From assembly GCA_041486365.1 (NCBI GenBank), contig JBGPLH010000123.1:1-8643 (forward strand): 8,643 bases of DNA. The letters are read 5' to 3'. Origin of the DNA: JBGPLH01 sp041486365 [NCBI: Thermodesulfobacteriota bacterium] (GTDB taxonomy: Bacteria; JAUYMQ01). Within the stretch, counting starts at the first letter, position 1. Every line of letters starts with the position of its first letter. The notes under the pieces are model-generated. The model was given only the letters and a program-made list of their open reading frames with translations. It was not told where the DNA came from and did no database searches. This document shows positions 1 through 8,472 of the stretch, in pieces. The position numbers and the translations under genes are program-made.

Positions 1-104
1 AGCCGGCAGAACAGGAGCACGAACACCATGAACACGATCGTGAACGCGAGGACGAATCGCGGGCGGTACTCCTGGCCGTCGTGGGGGTTGAGCAGGACGT
101 TCAC
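1..104 (-). CDS. mrdA: Penicillin-binding protein 2 (MrdA), N-terminal fragment
   Basis: The first 34 codons of a gene that continues past the left edge of the window. The translation starts at a GTG (complement of 102-104) and reads a short cytoplasmic tail containing NPHDGQEYRPRF, then one hydrophobic helix (about residues 16-32), ending in CRL. A basic R-x-R-F tail, a single membrane segment and an R-L exit are typical of the N terminus of class B transpeptidase PBP2, which cross-links peptidoglycan during elongation. The catalytic domain is not visible. Position supports the call: it follows mreD on the same strand, where mrdA and then rodA usually lie. A GAGGAG ribosome site (complement of 117-122) lies 12 nt before the GTG, slightly far. 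No in-frame alternative start is visible upstream. The identity is inferred from context plus the membrane segment, and another single-pass envelope protein is possible. Confidence 0.68.
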   Translation of the reverse strand, partial: MNVLLNPHDGQEYRPRFVLAFTIVFMVFVLLFCR

Positions 105-125
105 GGGACGGGTCGGCTCCTCACA

Positions 126-200
126 GAATTTGTCGGCCCTCCCTTCGGGAGCGACCTCCGGTCGGAATACGTCGGCCCTCCCTTCGGGAGGGACCTCCGG
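126..200. repeat. Two-copy tandem hairpin repeat in the mreD-mrdA spacer
   Basis: Two 36-bp units, 126-161 and 165-200, repeat with a 39-bp period and match at 33 of 36 positions. Each unit contains an inverted repeat. In copy 2 it is a perfect 7-bp stem, CCCTCCC (176-182) with GGGAGGG (186-192), closing on TTC. In copy 1 the stem is 5 bp because C152 breaks it. A second small stem follows in each unit (192-195 with 200-203 in copy 2). A further GC-rich inverted repeat (GGGCCC at 207-212 and 222-227) sits just past the mreD stop codon. The array fills most of the 124-bp gap between mreD and mrdA. It resembles REP-type intercistronic elements, which can stabilise or partly terminate transcripts. 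The role is inferred. Confidence 0.75.
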
Positions 201-228
201 GTCGAAGGGCCCGCCGGGCGAGGGCCCC

Positions 229-750
229 TCAGGACATGAAATCCAGGCGCTTGCGAGGGAGGCCCGATTCGAACCGCCGCTCGGCGCGGGCCAGGGCTGT
301 GATCACGAAGGGGGCGGCGAGGGCGTTGAGGAGCGCCTGCCAGAGGACCCCCGTGCCGAGCTCCGGCGCCCGGTAATCGGGACCGCCGAAGAGCCGGAGG
401 GCCCCCACGAGCACGAGCGCATCAATTCCGGAGTAGATGCCCACGAAGATCGTCTGGGCGGGGGTCGACTTCACGTGGAGGACGCCGCTGGCGAGCTTCG
501 CCACGAACCAGGCCACGACGTGCGTGAAGGTGAACAGGCCCATCGGGGTGCCCGAGAACAAGTCGGCAAGATAACCCAAGAGAAAGGAGAGCACCCCGCC
601 TTCCGTGGGAGGCAGGAAGAATCCGACGTAGAGGACGACGATCAGGAGGAGGTCCGGCTTGAACCGGCCCAGCGGGAGCCAGGTGAAGACCGTCGCCTGG
701 AGGAGCACCGCGATGAGACCCGCCAGGAGCAGGATCAGGATGCGCTTCAT
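229..750 (-). CDS. mreD: Rod shape-determining protein MreD
   Basis: A 173-residue integral membrane protein, the usual size for MreD. The sequence is mostly hydrophobic, with about five or six membrane segments (roughly residues 4-24, 33-47, 52-64, 72-90, 100-120 and 134-152). The family signature is visible: P32-D33 followed by an LLLIVVLY helix, then the G59-Y-L-A-D63-L-F-S-G-T-P-M-G block. MreD sits in the inner membrane and links MreC to MreB and the RodA-PBP2 wall synthase. The ATG is preceded by a GGGAGGGC ribosome site about 9 nt upstream. It lies 73 bp downstream of mreC on the same strand, followed by the repeat-bearing spacer and mrdA. Its charged C terminus (RKRLDFMS) is short and cytoplasmic by the positive-inside rule. 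Confidence 0.92.
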   Translation of the reverse strand: MKRILILLLAGLIAVLLQATVFTWLPLGRFKPDLLLIVVLYVGFFLPPTEGGVLSFLLGYLADLFSGTPMGLFTFTHVVAWFVAKLASGVLHVKSTPAQTIFVGIYSGIDALVLVGALRLFGGPDYRAPELGTGVLWQALLNALAAPFVITALARAERRFESGLPRKRLDFMS

Positions 751-823
751 CGTCCCGCCCTCCCCGGCCGATTCCCCGTCCGCGACGCGCCCGCGGAAAC
801 ACGCGGCCGGAGGACGCCGGGGC

Positions 824-1684
824 TCATCCGAGCGGCTGACCCGGCTCCTGGAGCAGCTTCTGCAGCGGCGACTCCTCGAGGATCACGAAAACTTCCTCGA
901 GCCGGTTGAACTCGACCGACGGCTCCACCTCGGCGCGCTGGAACAGCCCCCGATTGCCCCGCTCCACCCGCGCCACGCGTCCCACCGGGAGACCTTTTGG
1001 AAAGATCCCGCCCATGCCCGAGGAGACCAACCGATCCCCCGGCTTCACGTCCTCCCCGCGCACCACGTACTTGAGCTGGCAGTCGTCCCCACGCGTCCCC
1101 TCGACGATGCCCCGGGCGCGGGAACGCTCCACCGTGACGTCCACGGCGCTCGAGCGATCCGTGATGAGAAGCACCTTGGCCGCGTGATGGGAGACGGCCA
1201 GGACGTGCCCCACGATCCCCTCGGGACTCACGACCGCCATCCCCTTCCGGACCCCCGCGTTCTCGCCCTTGTCGATGAACACGGTGCGGAACCAGGAGGA
1301 GGAATCGGTTCCGATCAGGGTCGCGGGCAGCATGGGCTGCGGCAGGCGATCGCGCATCTGCCGGACCCGCTCGTAGCGTTCGCTGGAGAGCAGCGCTTCG
1401 CGGAACTGGCGGTTCTCCTCCCCCAGCGCGGTGAGCTTCTGCCGGAGATCCCGGTTCTCCCGGCGCACGTGGACCAGCGCGACGTACTGGTTCCACGCTC
1501 CCCGCACCGACTGCGCGGGGATCGCGACCATCTTCTGGATGGGAACGGTGAGGTCGAAGACGAGCTTGTCGACGAAGGAGAATCGGGTGCGCTTCTGCAG
1601 GCTCGAGGACAGGAGCAGTGAGGCCGCGCCGAGGAGCACGGCGGCCGTCAGGAAGACGCGGTACCTGCCTAGCAACTGGAACAT
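824..1684 (-). CDS. mreC: Rod shape-determining protein MreC
   Basis: A 286-residue bitopic protein. Residues about 9-28 form one membrane helix. Residues about 68-112 are charged and heptad-like, the coiled coil that dimerises MreC. Residues about 120-272 are the periplasmic beta-barrel core with family motifs SSWFRTVFIDKGENAGVRKGM (129-149 region), VSPEGIVGHV and SSGMGGIFPKGLPVGRV. MreC activates PBP2-RodA from the periplasmic side. I chose the ATG at 1682-1684, which starts directly before the membrane helix. A longer reading from a GTG at 1837 would add 51 proline/arginine-rich residues and run into mreB, so it is unlikely. The only ribosome site is a weak GGGAAG 2 nt before the ATG, and a strong hairpin lies just upstream. 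The gene is downstream of mreB with a 104-bp spacer. Confidence 0.95.
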   Translation of the reverse strand: MFQLLGRYRVFLTAAVLLGAASLLLSSSLQKRTRFSFVDKLVFDLTVPIQKMVAIPAQSVRGAWNQYVALVHVRRENRDLRQKLTALGEENRQFREALLSSERYERVRQMRDRLPQPMLPATLIGTDSSSWFRTVFIDKGENAGVRKGMAVVSPEGIVGHVLAVSHHAAKVLLITDRSSAVDVTVERSRARGIVEGTRGDDCQLKYVVRGEDVKPGDRLVSSGMGGIFPKGLPVGRVARVERGNRGLFQRAEVEPSVEFNRLEEVFVILEESPLQKLLQEPGQPLG

Positions 1685-1694
1685 CGCTTCCCGT

Positions 1695-1718
1695 GCCGCG
1701 CGCCCGTGGACGCGCGGC
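1695..1718 (-). promoter_or_regulatory. Hairpin in the mreB-mreC spacer beside the mreC start
   Basis: A perfect 8-bp GC-only inverted repeat, 1695-1702 with 1711-1718, with an 8-nt loop. On the minus strand it lies between the mreB stop and the mreC start and ends 10 nt before the mreC ATG, next to that gene's weak ribosome site. It has no following T-run, so it is not an obvious intrinsic terminator. It could hold back mreC translation or protect the upstream mreB message. The structure is seen in the sequence; the effect is inferred. Confidence 0.5.
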
Positions 1719-1788
1719 GAGCCGAACGCAGAAGGCCAGACGACGCGGGGGGCCGGCTCGCTCCGGGACGGGAGGGGGGCGGCCCGCT

Positions 1789-2983
<1,195 letters not shown>

Positions 2984-3124
2984 TTCCCGGTTTTTCTTCG
3001 CGGCCCCCGGCCGCGGCGCACCCGGAATCCCTTATCGGCCCATCGTCTGCCGGGCTTGAGGACGGGGCCCGCCCCGGGGAACGGGCCTCCGGCCCCGCGA
3101 CCGGCCGCGCCGCCACCCCCGGAC

Positions 3125-3129
3125 GAGGA
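3125..3129 (+). promoter_or_regulatory. Ribosome binding site fixing the PpiD-like start
   Basis: GAGGA, 7 nt before the ATG at 3137. It decides for that start over a TTG at 3056, which would add 27 proline-rich residues in front of the membrane helix. Confidence 0.7.
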
Positions 3130-3136
3130 TTTCCCC

Positions 3137-4672
3137 ATGCTGCAGTGGCTTCGCACGAATTCCCGGCACGCCTTCATCTACCTCCTGTTCGTGATCCTGA
3201 TCGCGATGTTCGTCTTCTCGCTGGCCGGCGGCGGCCGGATGGCGGGCTCGCGCAATCCCAACAACGTGAGCGTGGTGTACGATCACGTGATCTCTGTTAA
3301 GACGTTCAGCAACGAGCTCTCGGACCGCGAGCGCGAGTACCGGAACACGCTGGGCGACCAGTGGACGAGCGAGATGTCGCGCCAGCTCGGCCTCCCGCAG
3401 CAGGTGCTCGCCTCGCTGGAGAACCAGGTGCTGATCGAGCACGGGGCGAAGGCGCTGGGTCTCGAGGTAACCGACACGGAGCTCAAGGACCGCGTGATCA
3501 AGCTTCCCGGCTTCGTCACGAACGGGGTGTTCGACTACGAGCGCTACAAGCGGGTGCTCGCGTACCAGCGCAGGACGCCAAAGCAGTTCGAGGAGGAGCT
3601 TCGGGGCGATTTGCTCGGCCAGAAAATGCAGCAGTTCCTCTCCGGCTCCGCCCACGTCACCCGGGACGAGGTTCTCGCCGCCTGGCGGAACGCCCGCGAG
3701 AAGGTCGAGCTCGACTACGTCGCCTTCGACCTCGCGGCCTACCGCGGGGCGCTCGCGCCCACGGACGCCGAGATCAAGGCGTTCGCCGTCAAGCAGGCCG
3801 CGCAGATCAAGAGTCACTACGACACGCACGCATTCGATTACAAGCGGCCGGCCCAGGTGCACGTGAGCCATATCCTGCTCGCGGTTCCCGCGGGGGCCCC
3901 CGCGGCGGATCAGACGAAGATCCAGGCGAGGGCGCAGGCGCTCGCGACCGAGGCGCGCAAGCCCGGTGCCGACTTCGCCAAGCTCGCCCGGGACAATTCG
4001 GCCGACCCGGGAAGCCGCGGCCATGGGGGCGACCTCGGGTGGCTCTCACCGGGCCAGACGGTGAAGCCCTTCGATGAGGCCGCCTTCGGCGCGAAGGAGA
4101 AGGAAATCGTGGGCCCGCTGAAGAGCACGTTTGGATGGCACATCCTTCGGGTCGAGGAGAAGCGCCCGGCCGTGGATCGGAAGTTCGAGGAGGTGAAGGA
4201 CGAGATCGCCCGCAAGCTCGCCACGGAGGAGAAGGCGAGGGCGGCGGCGGACAAGGACGCCCGGGCGCTGCTCCAGGCCGCGCGCGGGGCGAAGGATTTC
4301 CGATCGCTCCCCCTCCCGCCGAAGGGCTCCCGCGGGACCACGGGCGCGTTCACGCGGGATGCCATCGAGGTGCCGGGGCTGGGCGCGTCGGGTACGCTGG
4401 TTCAGGTTGCCTTCGCGCTGACGCCCGCGGTCCCGGTTGCGCCGAATGTCGTGACCGTCGGGGACAAGCTCGCGGTGGTGCGCCTTCGTTCCCGCAGCCC
4501 CGCGCCCGAGCAACCCTCCGGCGGGGATCTCCTGCCGATCCGGGAGCGGCTGCTCGCCACCAAGCGCCAGCAGGCGCTGACCCTCTGGATCCAGGGGGAG
4601 CGGGCGCGTGCGGAGAAAGAGAAGGCCATCGCGCGGAATCAGGCGGTCCTGAAGGAGCTCATGGGAGGCTAA
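3137..4672 (+). CDS. ppiD: PpiD-like membrane-anchored peptidyl-prolyl isomerase (SurA/PpiD family)
   Basis: A 511-residue periplasmic folding factor. The layout is PpiD-like: MLQWLRTNSR, one uncleaved membrane helix (about 12-31), a helical SurA_N-type chaperone region (about 42-235) containing LENQVLIEHGAKALGLEVTD and GVFDYERYKRVL, one parvulin domain (about 240-343), then a charged, helical C-terminal part. The parvulin core shows VSHILL (H245), ADFAKLARDNSADPGS, GGDLGWLSPGQ (299-307), PFDEAAF and FGWHIL (H335). These match the catalytic and structural positions of active parvulins, so isomerase activity is plausible. Such proteins meet clients leaving SecYEG at the inner membrane. E. coli PpiD is longer, about 620 residues. 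Here the C-terminal part is shorter and contains a loosely conserved stretch (about 384-465). The gene is divergent from mreB and ends 6 bp from the converging malic enzyme gene. The symbol rests on architecture; orthology to E. coli ppiD is inferred. Confidence 0.9.
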   Translation: MLQWLRTNSRHAFIYLLFVILIAMFVFSLAGGGRMAGSRNPNNVSVVYDHVISVKTFSNELSDREREYRNTLGDQWTSEMSRQLGLPQQVLASLENQVLIEHGAKALGLEVTDTELKDRVIKLPGFVTNGVFDYERYKRVLAYQRRTPKQFEEELRGDLLGQKMQQFLSGSAHVTRDEVLAAWRNAREKVELDYVAFDLAAYRGALAPTDAEIKAFAVKQAAQIKSHYDTHAFDYKRPAQVHVSHILLAVPAGAPAADQTKIQARAQALATEARKPGADFAKLARDNSADPGSRGHGGDLGWLSPGQTVKPFDEAAFGAKEKEIVGPLKSTFGWHILRVEEKRPAVDRKFEEVKDEIARKLATEEKARAAADKDARALLQAARGAKDFRSLPLPPKGSRGTTGAFTRDAIEVPGLGASGTLVQVAFALTPAVPVAPNVVTVGDKLAVVRLRSRSPAPEQPSGGDLLPIRERLLATKRQQALTLWIQGERARAEKEKAIARNQAVLKELMGG

Positions 4673-4678
4673 CGCCTG

Positions 4679-5974
4679 TCAGCCCGGCTCCTGGGCCCGG
4701 GCGGAACGCTTGGCGAGCGCCTCGAGCGACTTCCTGTAGTCGTCCAGGTTCTCCAGCGGCTTGCGGGCCACCCCGGTCTCCATGGCGGCCTGCGCGACCG
4801 CGGGCGACACGTGGAAGAGCACGCCCGGATCGAAGGGCTTGGGGATGATGTAATCGGGGCCGAACCGAAGGCTCTTCACGCCGTAGGCCTTGAGCATGGT
4901 GTCGGGCACTTCCTGGTGCGCCAGGTCGGCGAGGGCCTTCACGGCGGCCACCTTCATCTCGAGGTTGATCTTGCGGGCCCGCACGTCCAGGGCCCCACGG
5001 AAGATGAAAGGGAACCCCAGAACGTTGTTCACCTGGTTGGGGAAGTCGCTCCGGCCCGTGGCCATGATGATGTCGTCGCAGGTCTCGCGGGCGGCCGGGT
5101 AGGTGATCTCCGGGTCCGGGTTCGCCATGGCGAACACGATGGGCCGGGGCGCCATGCTCTTCACCATCGCGGGCGTGACAAGCCCACCGCTGGAGACGCC
5201 CACGAACGCATCGGCGCCCTTCATGGCCTCGGACAGGCTCCGCAGCTTCGTCGGGACGGCGAAGCGCTCCTTGTAGGGGTTCATGTTCGTGGTGCGGCCC
5301 TGATAGATGACTCCCTCGCGGTCGCACATGACCATGTTCTCGCGTCGCACGCCGAGGTGAATGTAGAGGTTCGCGCAGGCCACCGCCGCGGCGCCCGCCC
5401 CCGAGAAGACCACCCGCACCTCGTCGATCTTCTTCTCCTGCAGCTCGAGCGCGTTCGTGAACGCGGCCGCGGAGATGATCGCGGTGCCGTGCTGATCGTC
5501 GTGGAACACCGGAATGTCCATCCGGTCGATCAGCGCCTCCTCGATGTAGAAGCACTTCGGCGCCGCGATATCCTCGAGGTTTATTCCGCCGAAGGTCGGC
5601 TCGAGCGCGGCGACGATCTCGATGATCCTGTCCGGATCCTGGGTGGCCAGCTCGATGTCGAAGACGTCGATGTCGGCGAACCGCTTGAACAGGACGCCCT
5701 TCCCTTCCATGACCGGCTTGCCGGCCAGCGCGCCGATGTTGCCGAGGCCCAGAACGGCGCTGCCGTCGGTCACGACCGCGACGAGGTTCGCCTTCGCGGT
5801 GTAGGTGTAGGCCTGCTCGGCGTCCTTGGCGATCTCGAGGCAGGGCTCGGCGACGCCCGGCGTGTAGGCGAGGGAAAGGTCGGCCTGCGTCCGGCAGGGC
5901 TTGGAGGAAATGACCTCCACCTTCCCGCGCCGTGCGCGTGAGTGGTATTCGAGCGCTTTCTCTTTGTTATCCAT
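4679..5974 (-). CDS. maeB: Malic enzyme (oxaloacetate-decarboxylating malate dehydrogenase), short form
   Basis: A 431-residue cytoplasmic enzyme converting malate to pyruvate and CO2 with reduction of NAD(P)+. Visible landmarks are [11 protein letters not shown] with the catalytic tyrosine (Y37), the [25 protein letters not shown] segment in two parts with catalytic lysine K92, the metal ligands in NLEDI (E134, D135) and HDDQHGT (D159, D160), the Rossmann loop [13 protein letters not shown] (191-203) and NPDPEI (285-290). The protein corresponds to the malic-enzyme half of E. coli MaeB. The phosphotransacetylase-like C-terminal half (whole protein about 760 residues) is absent, and the gene ends cleanly, so this is the short bacterial form, not a truncation. 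Whether it prefers NAD or NADP cannot be read here. The ATG has a GGAG site 5 nt upstream. A weak -10-like TAGGTT (complement of 6044-6049) about 70 nt upstream lacks a good -35. It lies downstream of tRNA-Ala on the same strand, with a terminator-like hairpin between. Confidence 0.95.
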   Translation of the reverse strand: MDNKEKALEYHSRARRGKVEVISSKPCRTQADLSLAYTPGVAEPCLEIAKDAEQAYTYTAKANLVAVVTDGSAVLGLGNIGALAGKPVMEGKGVLFKRFADIDVFDIELATQDPDRIIEIVAALEPTFGGINLEDIAAPKCFYIEEALIDRMDIPVFHDDQHGTAIISAAAFTNALELQEKKIDEVRVVFSGAGAAAVACANLYIHLGVRRENMVMCDREGVIYQGRTTNMNPYKERFAVPTKLRSLSEAMKGADAFVGVSSGGLVTPAMVKSMAPRPIVFAMANPDPEITYPAARETCDDIIMATGRSDFPNQVNNVLGFPFIFRGALDVRARKINLEMKVAAVKALADLAHQEVPDTMLKAYGVKSLRFGPDYIIPKPFDPGVLFHVSPAVAQAAMETGVARKPLENLDDYRKSLEALAKRSARAQEPG

Positions 5975-6112
5975 GGCTGCTCCGTGAGAAGGATTTCCGC
6001 GAAGGATGGCTCGTCTCCGCGGGCCGCGGACACGAAACGTCTCAACCTATCACAGCACCGGGTGACCTCGCACCGCTTTCGGCTCCCCCCTCGCCGGGCT
6101 CTTGGATAAACG

Positions 6113-6154
6113 GAACGGGGAGCCAGGACCTCGGAGGCCCCCGTCTCCCCGTTC
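6113..6154 (-). terminator. Terminator-like inverted repeat after tRNA-Ala
   Basis: A perfect 10-bp inverted repeat, GAACGGGGAG (6113-6122) with CTCCCCGTTC (6145-6154), enclosing 22 nt. In the minus-strand transcript it begins 7 nt after the CCA end of the tRNA and is followed by GTTTATCC, a short weak U-rich stretch. It could end the tRNA transcript before the malic enzyme gene or give a processing stop for 3' trimming. The long loop and poor U-tract make efficient intrinsic termination uncertain. Confidence 0.55.
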
Positions 6155-6161
6155 GGTAAAA

Positions 6162-6237
<76 letters not shown>

Positions 6238-6367
6238 ACTCGGGCACCCCGCCCAAGGGCGCGTCCCTCGCGCGGTGAGGGCCGACCCTGAGGAAGCGGG
6301 GGCCGAAGAAACTTGCCTGGCGCCCAACACCGAGAGCGAAGAAACCGCCCCGGGCGCGCGGGTTTGG

Positions 6368-6396
6368 ACCCTATCACCGGCCCCGGTGCTTGTCAA
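6368..6396 (-). promoter_or_regulatory. Sigma-70-type promoter for tRNA-Ala
   Basis: On the minus strand, a perfect TTGACA (complement of 6391-6396), a 17-bp spacer and TAGGGT (complement of 6368-6373). Transcription would start near 6360, giving a 5' leader of about 120 nt to be removed by RNase P. It is the best promoter match in the window and points at the tRNA. No GC-rich stringent discriminator is evident: the bases after the -10 are CCAAAC. Confidence 0.7.
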
Positions 6397-6850
6397 ATGG
6401 GAGCGGCCCTCCGTCGCCCTCGGGTATGGGACGCCACGCCCGTCTGCGGGGGCCTCCTTCCGCGCGGAGCGCGCCGCCACGGCGCATCCCTGGGGGAAGG
6501 CGCGCCGCGAAGTCCCCACCGTACGAATCCATCGCGTCCTCTTCGGTCCGCCATGGGCGCGTTGCGCTGTGTCCGGAACCCCGATGCCGCCCTGCCCGCA
6601 AGGATCATCTCCGTCGAATTCGAGTGCGCGCACGGTGTGAGCCACTCCGCCACGACTGCGATCGGCGGCCTCTCCCGCTGAGCAGCGCTCGCCTGTCCGC
6701 TCCTTATCGGGTGGCCCGCTCCCCTCAACACGGACGTGTCGATCGACGGGATCCTCCCAGCACTTTCTCCTCCACCGCACCCCCGCGCGAACCCTTCAAC
6801 GCCTCGTGGAATTTGTCGGGCAGGGCGAATGATTCCGCGGCTCTGTCGTC
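6397..6850. other. Gene-free spacer between the tRNA promoter and the VWA gene promoter
   Basis: About 450 bp in which I find no credible gene. Open frames exist on both strands, but their translations are arginine/proline/serine-rich, have no recognisable domain and lack ribosome sites, as expected for random GC-rich DNA. Only short chance-level palindromes are visible (for example 6614-6623 and 6738-6747). A small RNA cannot be excluded. Confidence 0.5.
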
Positions 6851-6879
6851 TTGCCGCGGTCACTGGCCGGTGGTAGCCT
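6851..6879 (+). promoter_or_regulatory. Candidate promoter for the VWA protein gene
   Basis: TTGCCG (6851-6856), a 17-bp spacer and TAGCCT (6874-6879), resembling the two TAGGGT-type candidates elsewhere in the window. The start of transcription would be near 6886, leaving a leader of about 73 nt. The match is weak (4 of 6 and 3 of 6 against consensus). Confidence 0.3.
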
Positions 6880-6958
6880 GTTCGCTCACCGAGGAGATCC
6901 GGCACCGGGCGCACGGGGACCGATCGGCTTCTCGGGCCCCGGCCCACACATAAACCCC

Positions 6959-8323
6959 ATGCGACGACACGTCCTCCACAGCGCGTCGGCAACCCGGCGC
7001 GGGCTTCGTCCTGCCCTTCGTATCTTCCTGCTTGTCTTCCTTCCGGCCATCCTGTTCCTGATCGCCCCGGCCCCGGCCCGCCCGTCCGTGAGCGTTGACG
7101 TACTGTCGCCCAAGGAGGGCTCCAGCTTCACCCACCGGCTCAACCTCGCCTACGTGACGGGCGACGCGTGGGTGGACGCGCCCTGGCGCCGGCCCAGCGA
7201 CGTGGTGTTCCTGATCGACACCTCCCGCAGCACCGCCGACCCTTCAGGGGCCGACGTCGATGGCGACGGCCGGAAGGGGAAATGGCTCGTCCTGCTGCAG
7301 AACACCGACCGGGGCGACTCCGTGCTGGCCGCCGAGATCGCCTCCGCCCGGAAGCTCCTCAGGAGCTTCGACCCCGCCGTCACCTCCGTCGCCGTCGTGA
7401 CCTTCGACGGCGCCCGCACGTCCGGCTGGGGCCCCGGTGGACGACTCCTCCCCGACGCGGTCGTGGAGCAGTGGCTCACGCCCGACTACAACTTCGTGGA
7501 TGCGGCGCTCGGCCGGATCCTGAAACGCGGTCCCGACGGCGGAACGAACATGGCCGAGGGGATGCGGGTGGCGATCAACGAGTTGACCGGATTCCAGAGC
7601 CAGTCGCGCCCGCGGCCTGGGGCGGATCGATCGATCTACCTGTTCACGGACGGCTTCCCGACGCTCCCCTTCATCGGCTGGTTCGCGGCGGAGCGGAAGA
7701 ACGTCGAGCTCACGGTGTACTACGCGGAGACGGCCGGCCGGCTCGGGATCAAGGTGAACGCCTTCGCGGTCGGCAAGGAAGCGCTCGCGCGCCCCCTGGC
7801 GACGGTGGATATGGCGCGCGTGTCGGGCGGGATGTTCGTGCCGGTCCTCGATCCGGGACAGCTCCCCGCCGTGGTGGAAGCCGTGGCCGCCAACCGGGTC
7901 GACCGCGTGACCGTCCGCAACACGACCACGGGCGAAGGCGCGCGGGTCGTCCAGCTCAACCAGGACGGCACCTTCGACTCCCTCGTCCCCGTGCGCTCCG
8001 GTAGCAACCTGCTCGAGGTCGTCGCCACGGCGACCGACGGCAGCGTCGCCCGCCGCAACGTCTCGGTGAACTACCAGCCCGCGACCGAGAAGCTTCTGGA
8101 CGTGACCGTCGAGCAGGCGAAGAATCTCGACAAGCTGCTCGACATCCAGGTCCGGGAGGACAAGTCCGCCGCACCCTCCCCCAGCAAGGACCTCTTCATT
8201 CAGATCGAGCTGGATCGCCAGAAGGCGATCGAGCGAGCCGAACAGCAGCGAACGGAGCTGGGGATGGGCCGGGGGCCCGTCACGGCGCCTTCCGTTCCGA
8301 CCGCCCCGGGTAGCCAGCGCTGA
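6959..8323 (+). CDS. Secreted von Willebrand factor A (VWA) domain protein
   Basis: A 454-residue protein of unknown specific role. Residues 1-20 are basic and 21-38 hydrophobic, ending IAPAPARPS: an export signal with possible cleavage near residue 40. There is no lipobox cysteine and no C-terminal membrane helix, so it is probably periplasmic, or membrane-tethered if uncleaved. A short beta segment (43-70) precedes the VWA domain (about 80-305). The metal-ion site is complete: DTSRS (D87, S89, S91), T196 in GGTNMAEG and D231 in FTDG. An acidic DVDGDG loop (99-104) follows the first metal motif and resembles calcium loops. Residues 314-373 look like an Ig-type beta domain, and 377-436 are charged and helical. 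VWA domains bind partner proteins through Mg2+. I chose the ATG at 6959 because it starts the signal peptide. No ribosome site precedes it, and a TTG at 6851 in the same frame gives an unlikely 36-residue extension. tolQ follows 149 bp downstream on the same strand. Confidence 0.88.
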   Translation: MRRHVLHSASATRRGLRPALRIFLLVFLPAILFLIAPAPARPSVSVDVLSPKEGSSFTHRLNLAYVTGDAWVDAPWRRPSDVVFLIDTSRSTADPSGADVDGDGRKGKWLVLLQNTDRGDSVLAAEIASARKLLRSFDPAVTSVAVVTFDGARTSGWGPGGRLLPDAVVEQWLTPDYNFVDAALGRILKRGPDGGTNMAEGMRVAINELTGFQSQSRPRPGADRSIYLFTDGFPTLPFIGWFAAERKNVELTVYYAETAGRLGIKVNAFAVGKEALARPLATVDMARVSGGMFVPVLDPGQLPAVVEAVAANRVDRVTVRNTTTGEGARVVQLNQDGTFDSLVPVRSGSNLLEVVATATDGSVARRNVSVNYQPATEKLLDVTVEQAKNLDKLLDIQVREDKSAAPSPSKDLFIQIELDRQKAIERAEQQRTELGMGRGPVTAPSVPTAPGSQR

Positions 8324-8472
8324 GGCGCGCGCAGGCCCGGGTTCGTCGCGGGCCAGGCGGGGGCGGAGGGACGGGCGCGTGACCCGCGCCGGACCGGCGC
8401 CACCCTGCACCGCGGATGCCGCCCTGCGTCGGATTGAAGAACGAACCCCATTCCAAGAAAGGAAGACAACGC

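Noticed and set aside
3032-4024. A 330-codon minus-strand open frame opposite the PpiD-like gene
   Set aside because: Antisense shadow of a gene with a clear parvulin domain; no ribosome site or recognisable protein.
4811-5941. A 376-codon plus-strand open frame opposite the malic enzyme gene
   Set aside because: Antisense to an unmistakable malic enzyme; composition is His/Arg/Gly/Val-rich with no motif.
6590-6690. A tRNA-like look on the minus strand (a GTGGCGGAGTGGCT stretch)
   Set aside because: I could not form an acceptor stem, anticodon arm and T arm together, and no proper TTCGA loop is placed correctly; treated as chance.
6809-6819. An 11-bp match (GAATTTGTCGG) to the left end of the mreD-mrdA repeat at 126-136
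   Set aside because: Matches of this length are expected by chance in a window of this size, and no hairpin part of the repeat follows.
6390-6992. Overlapping open frames on both strands in the spacer before the VWA gene
   Set aside because: No domain, no ribosome sites, Arg/Pro/Ser-rich; the minus-strand frame also overlaps the VWA gene start.
8374-8390. A GC stem (6 bp, 5-nt loop) between the VWA gene and tolQ as a terminator
   Set aside because: No T-run follows, and stems of this size are common in such GC-rich DNA.
7244-8410. A 388-codon minus-strand open frame opposite the VWA gene
   Set aside because: It runs antisense to a gene with clear signal peptide and metal motifs. Its own translation is Arg/Gly/Asp/Val-rich without a domain, the usual shadow in GC-rich DNA.
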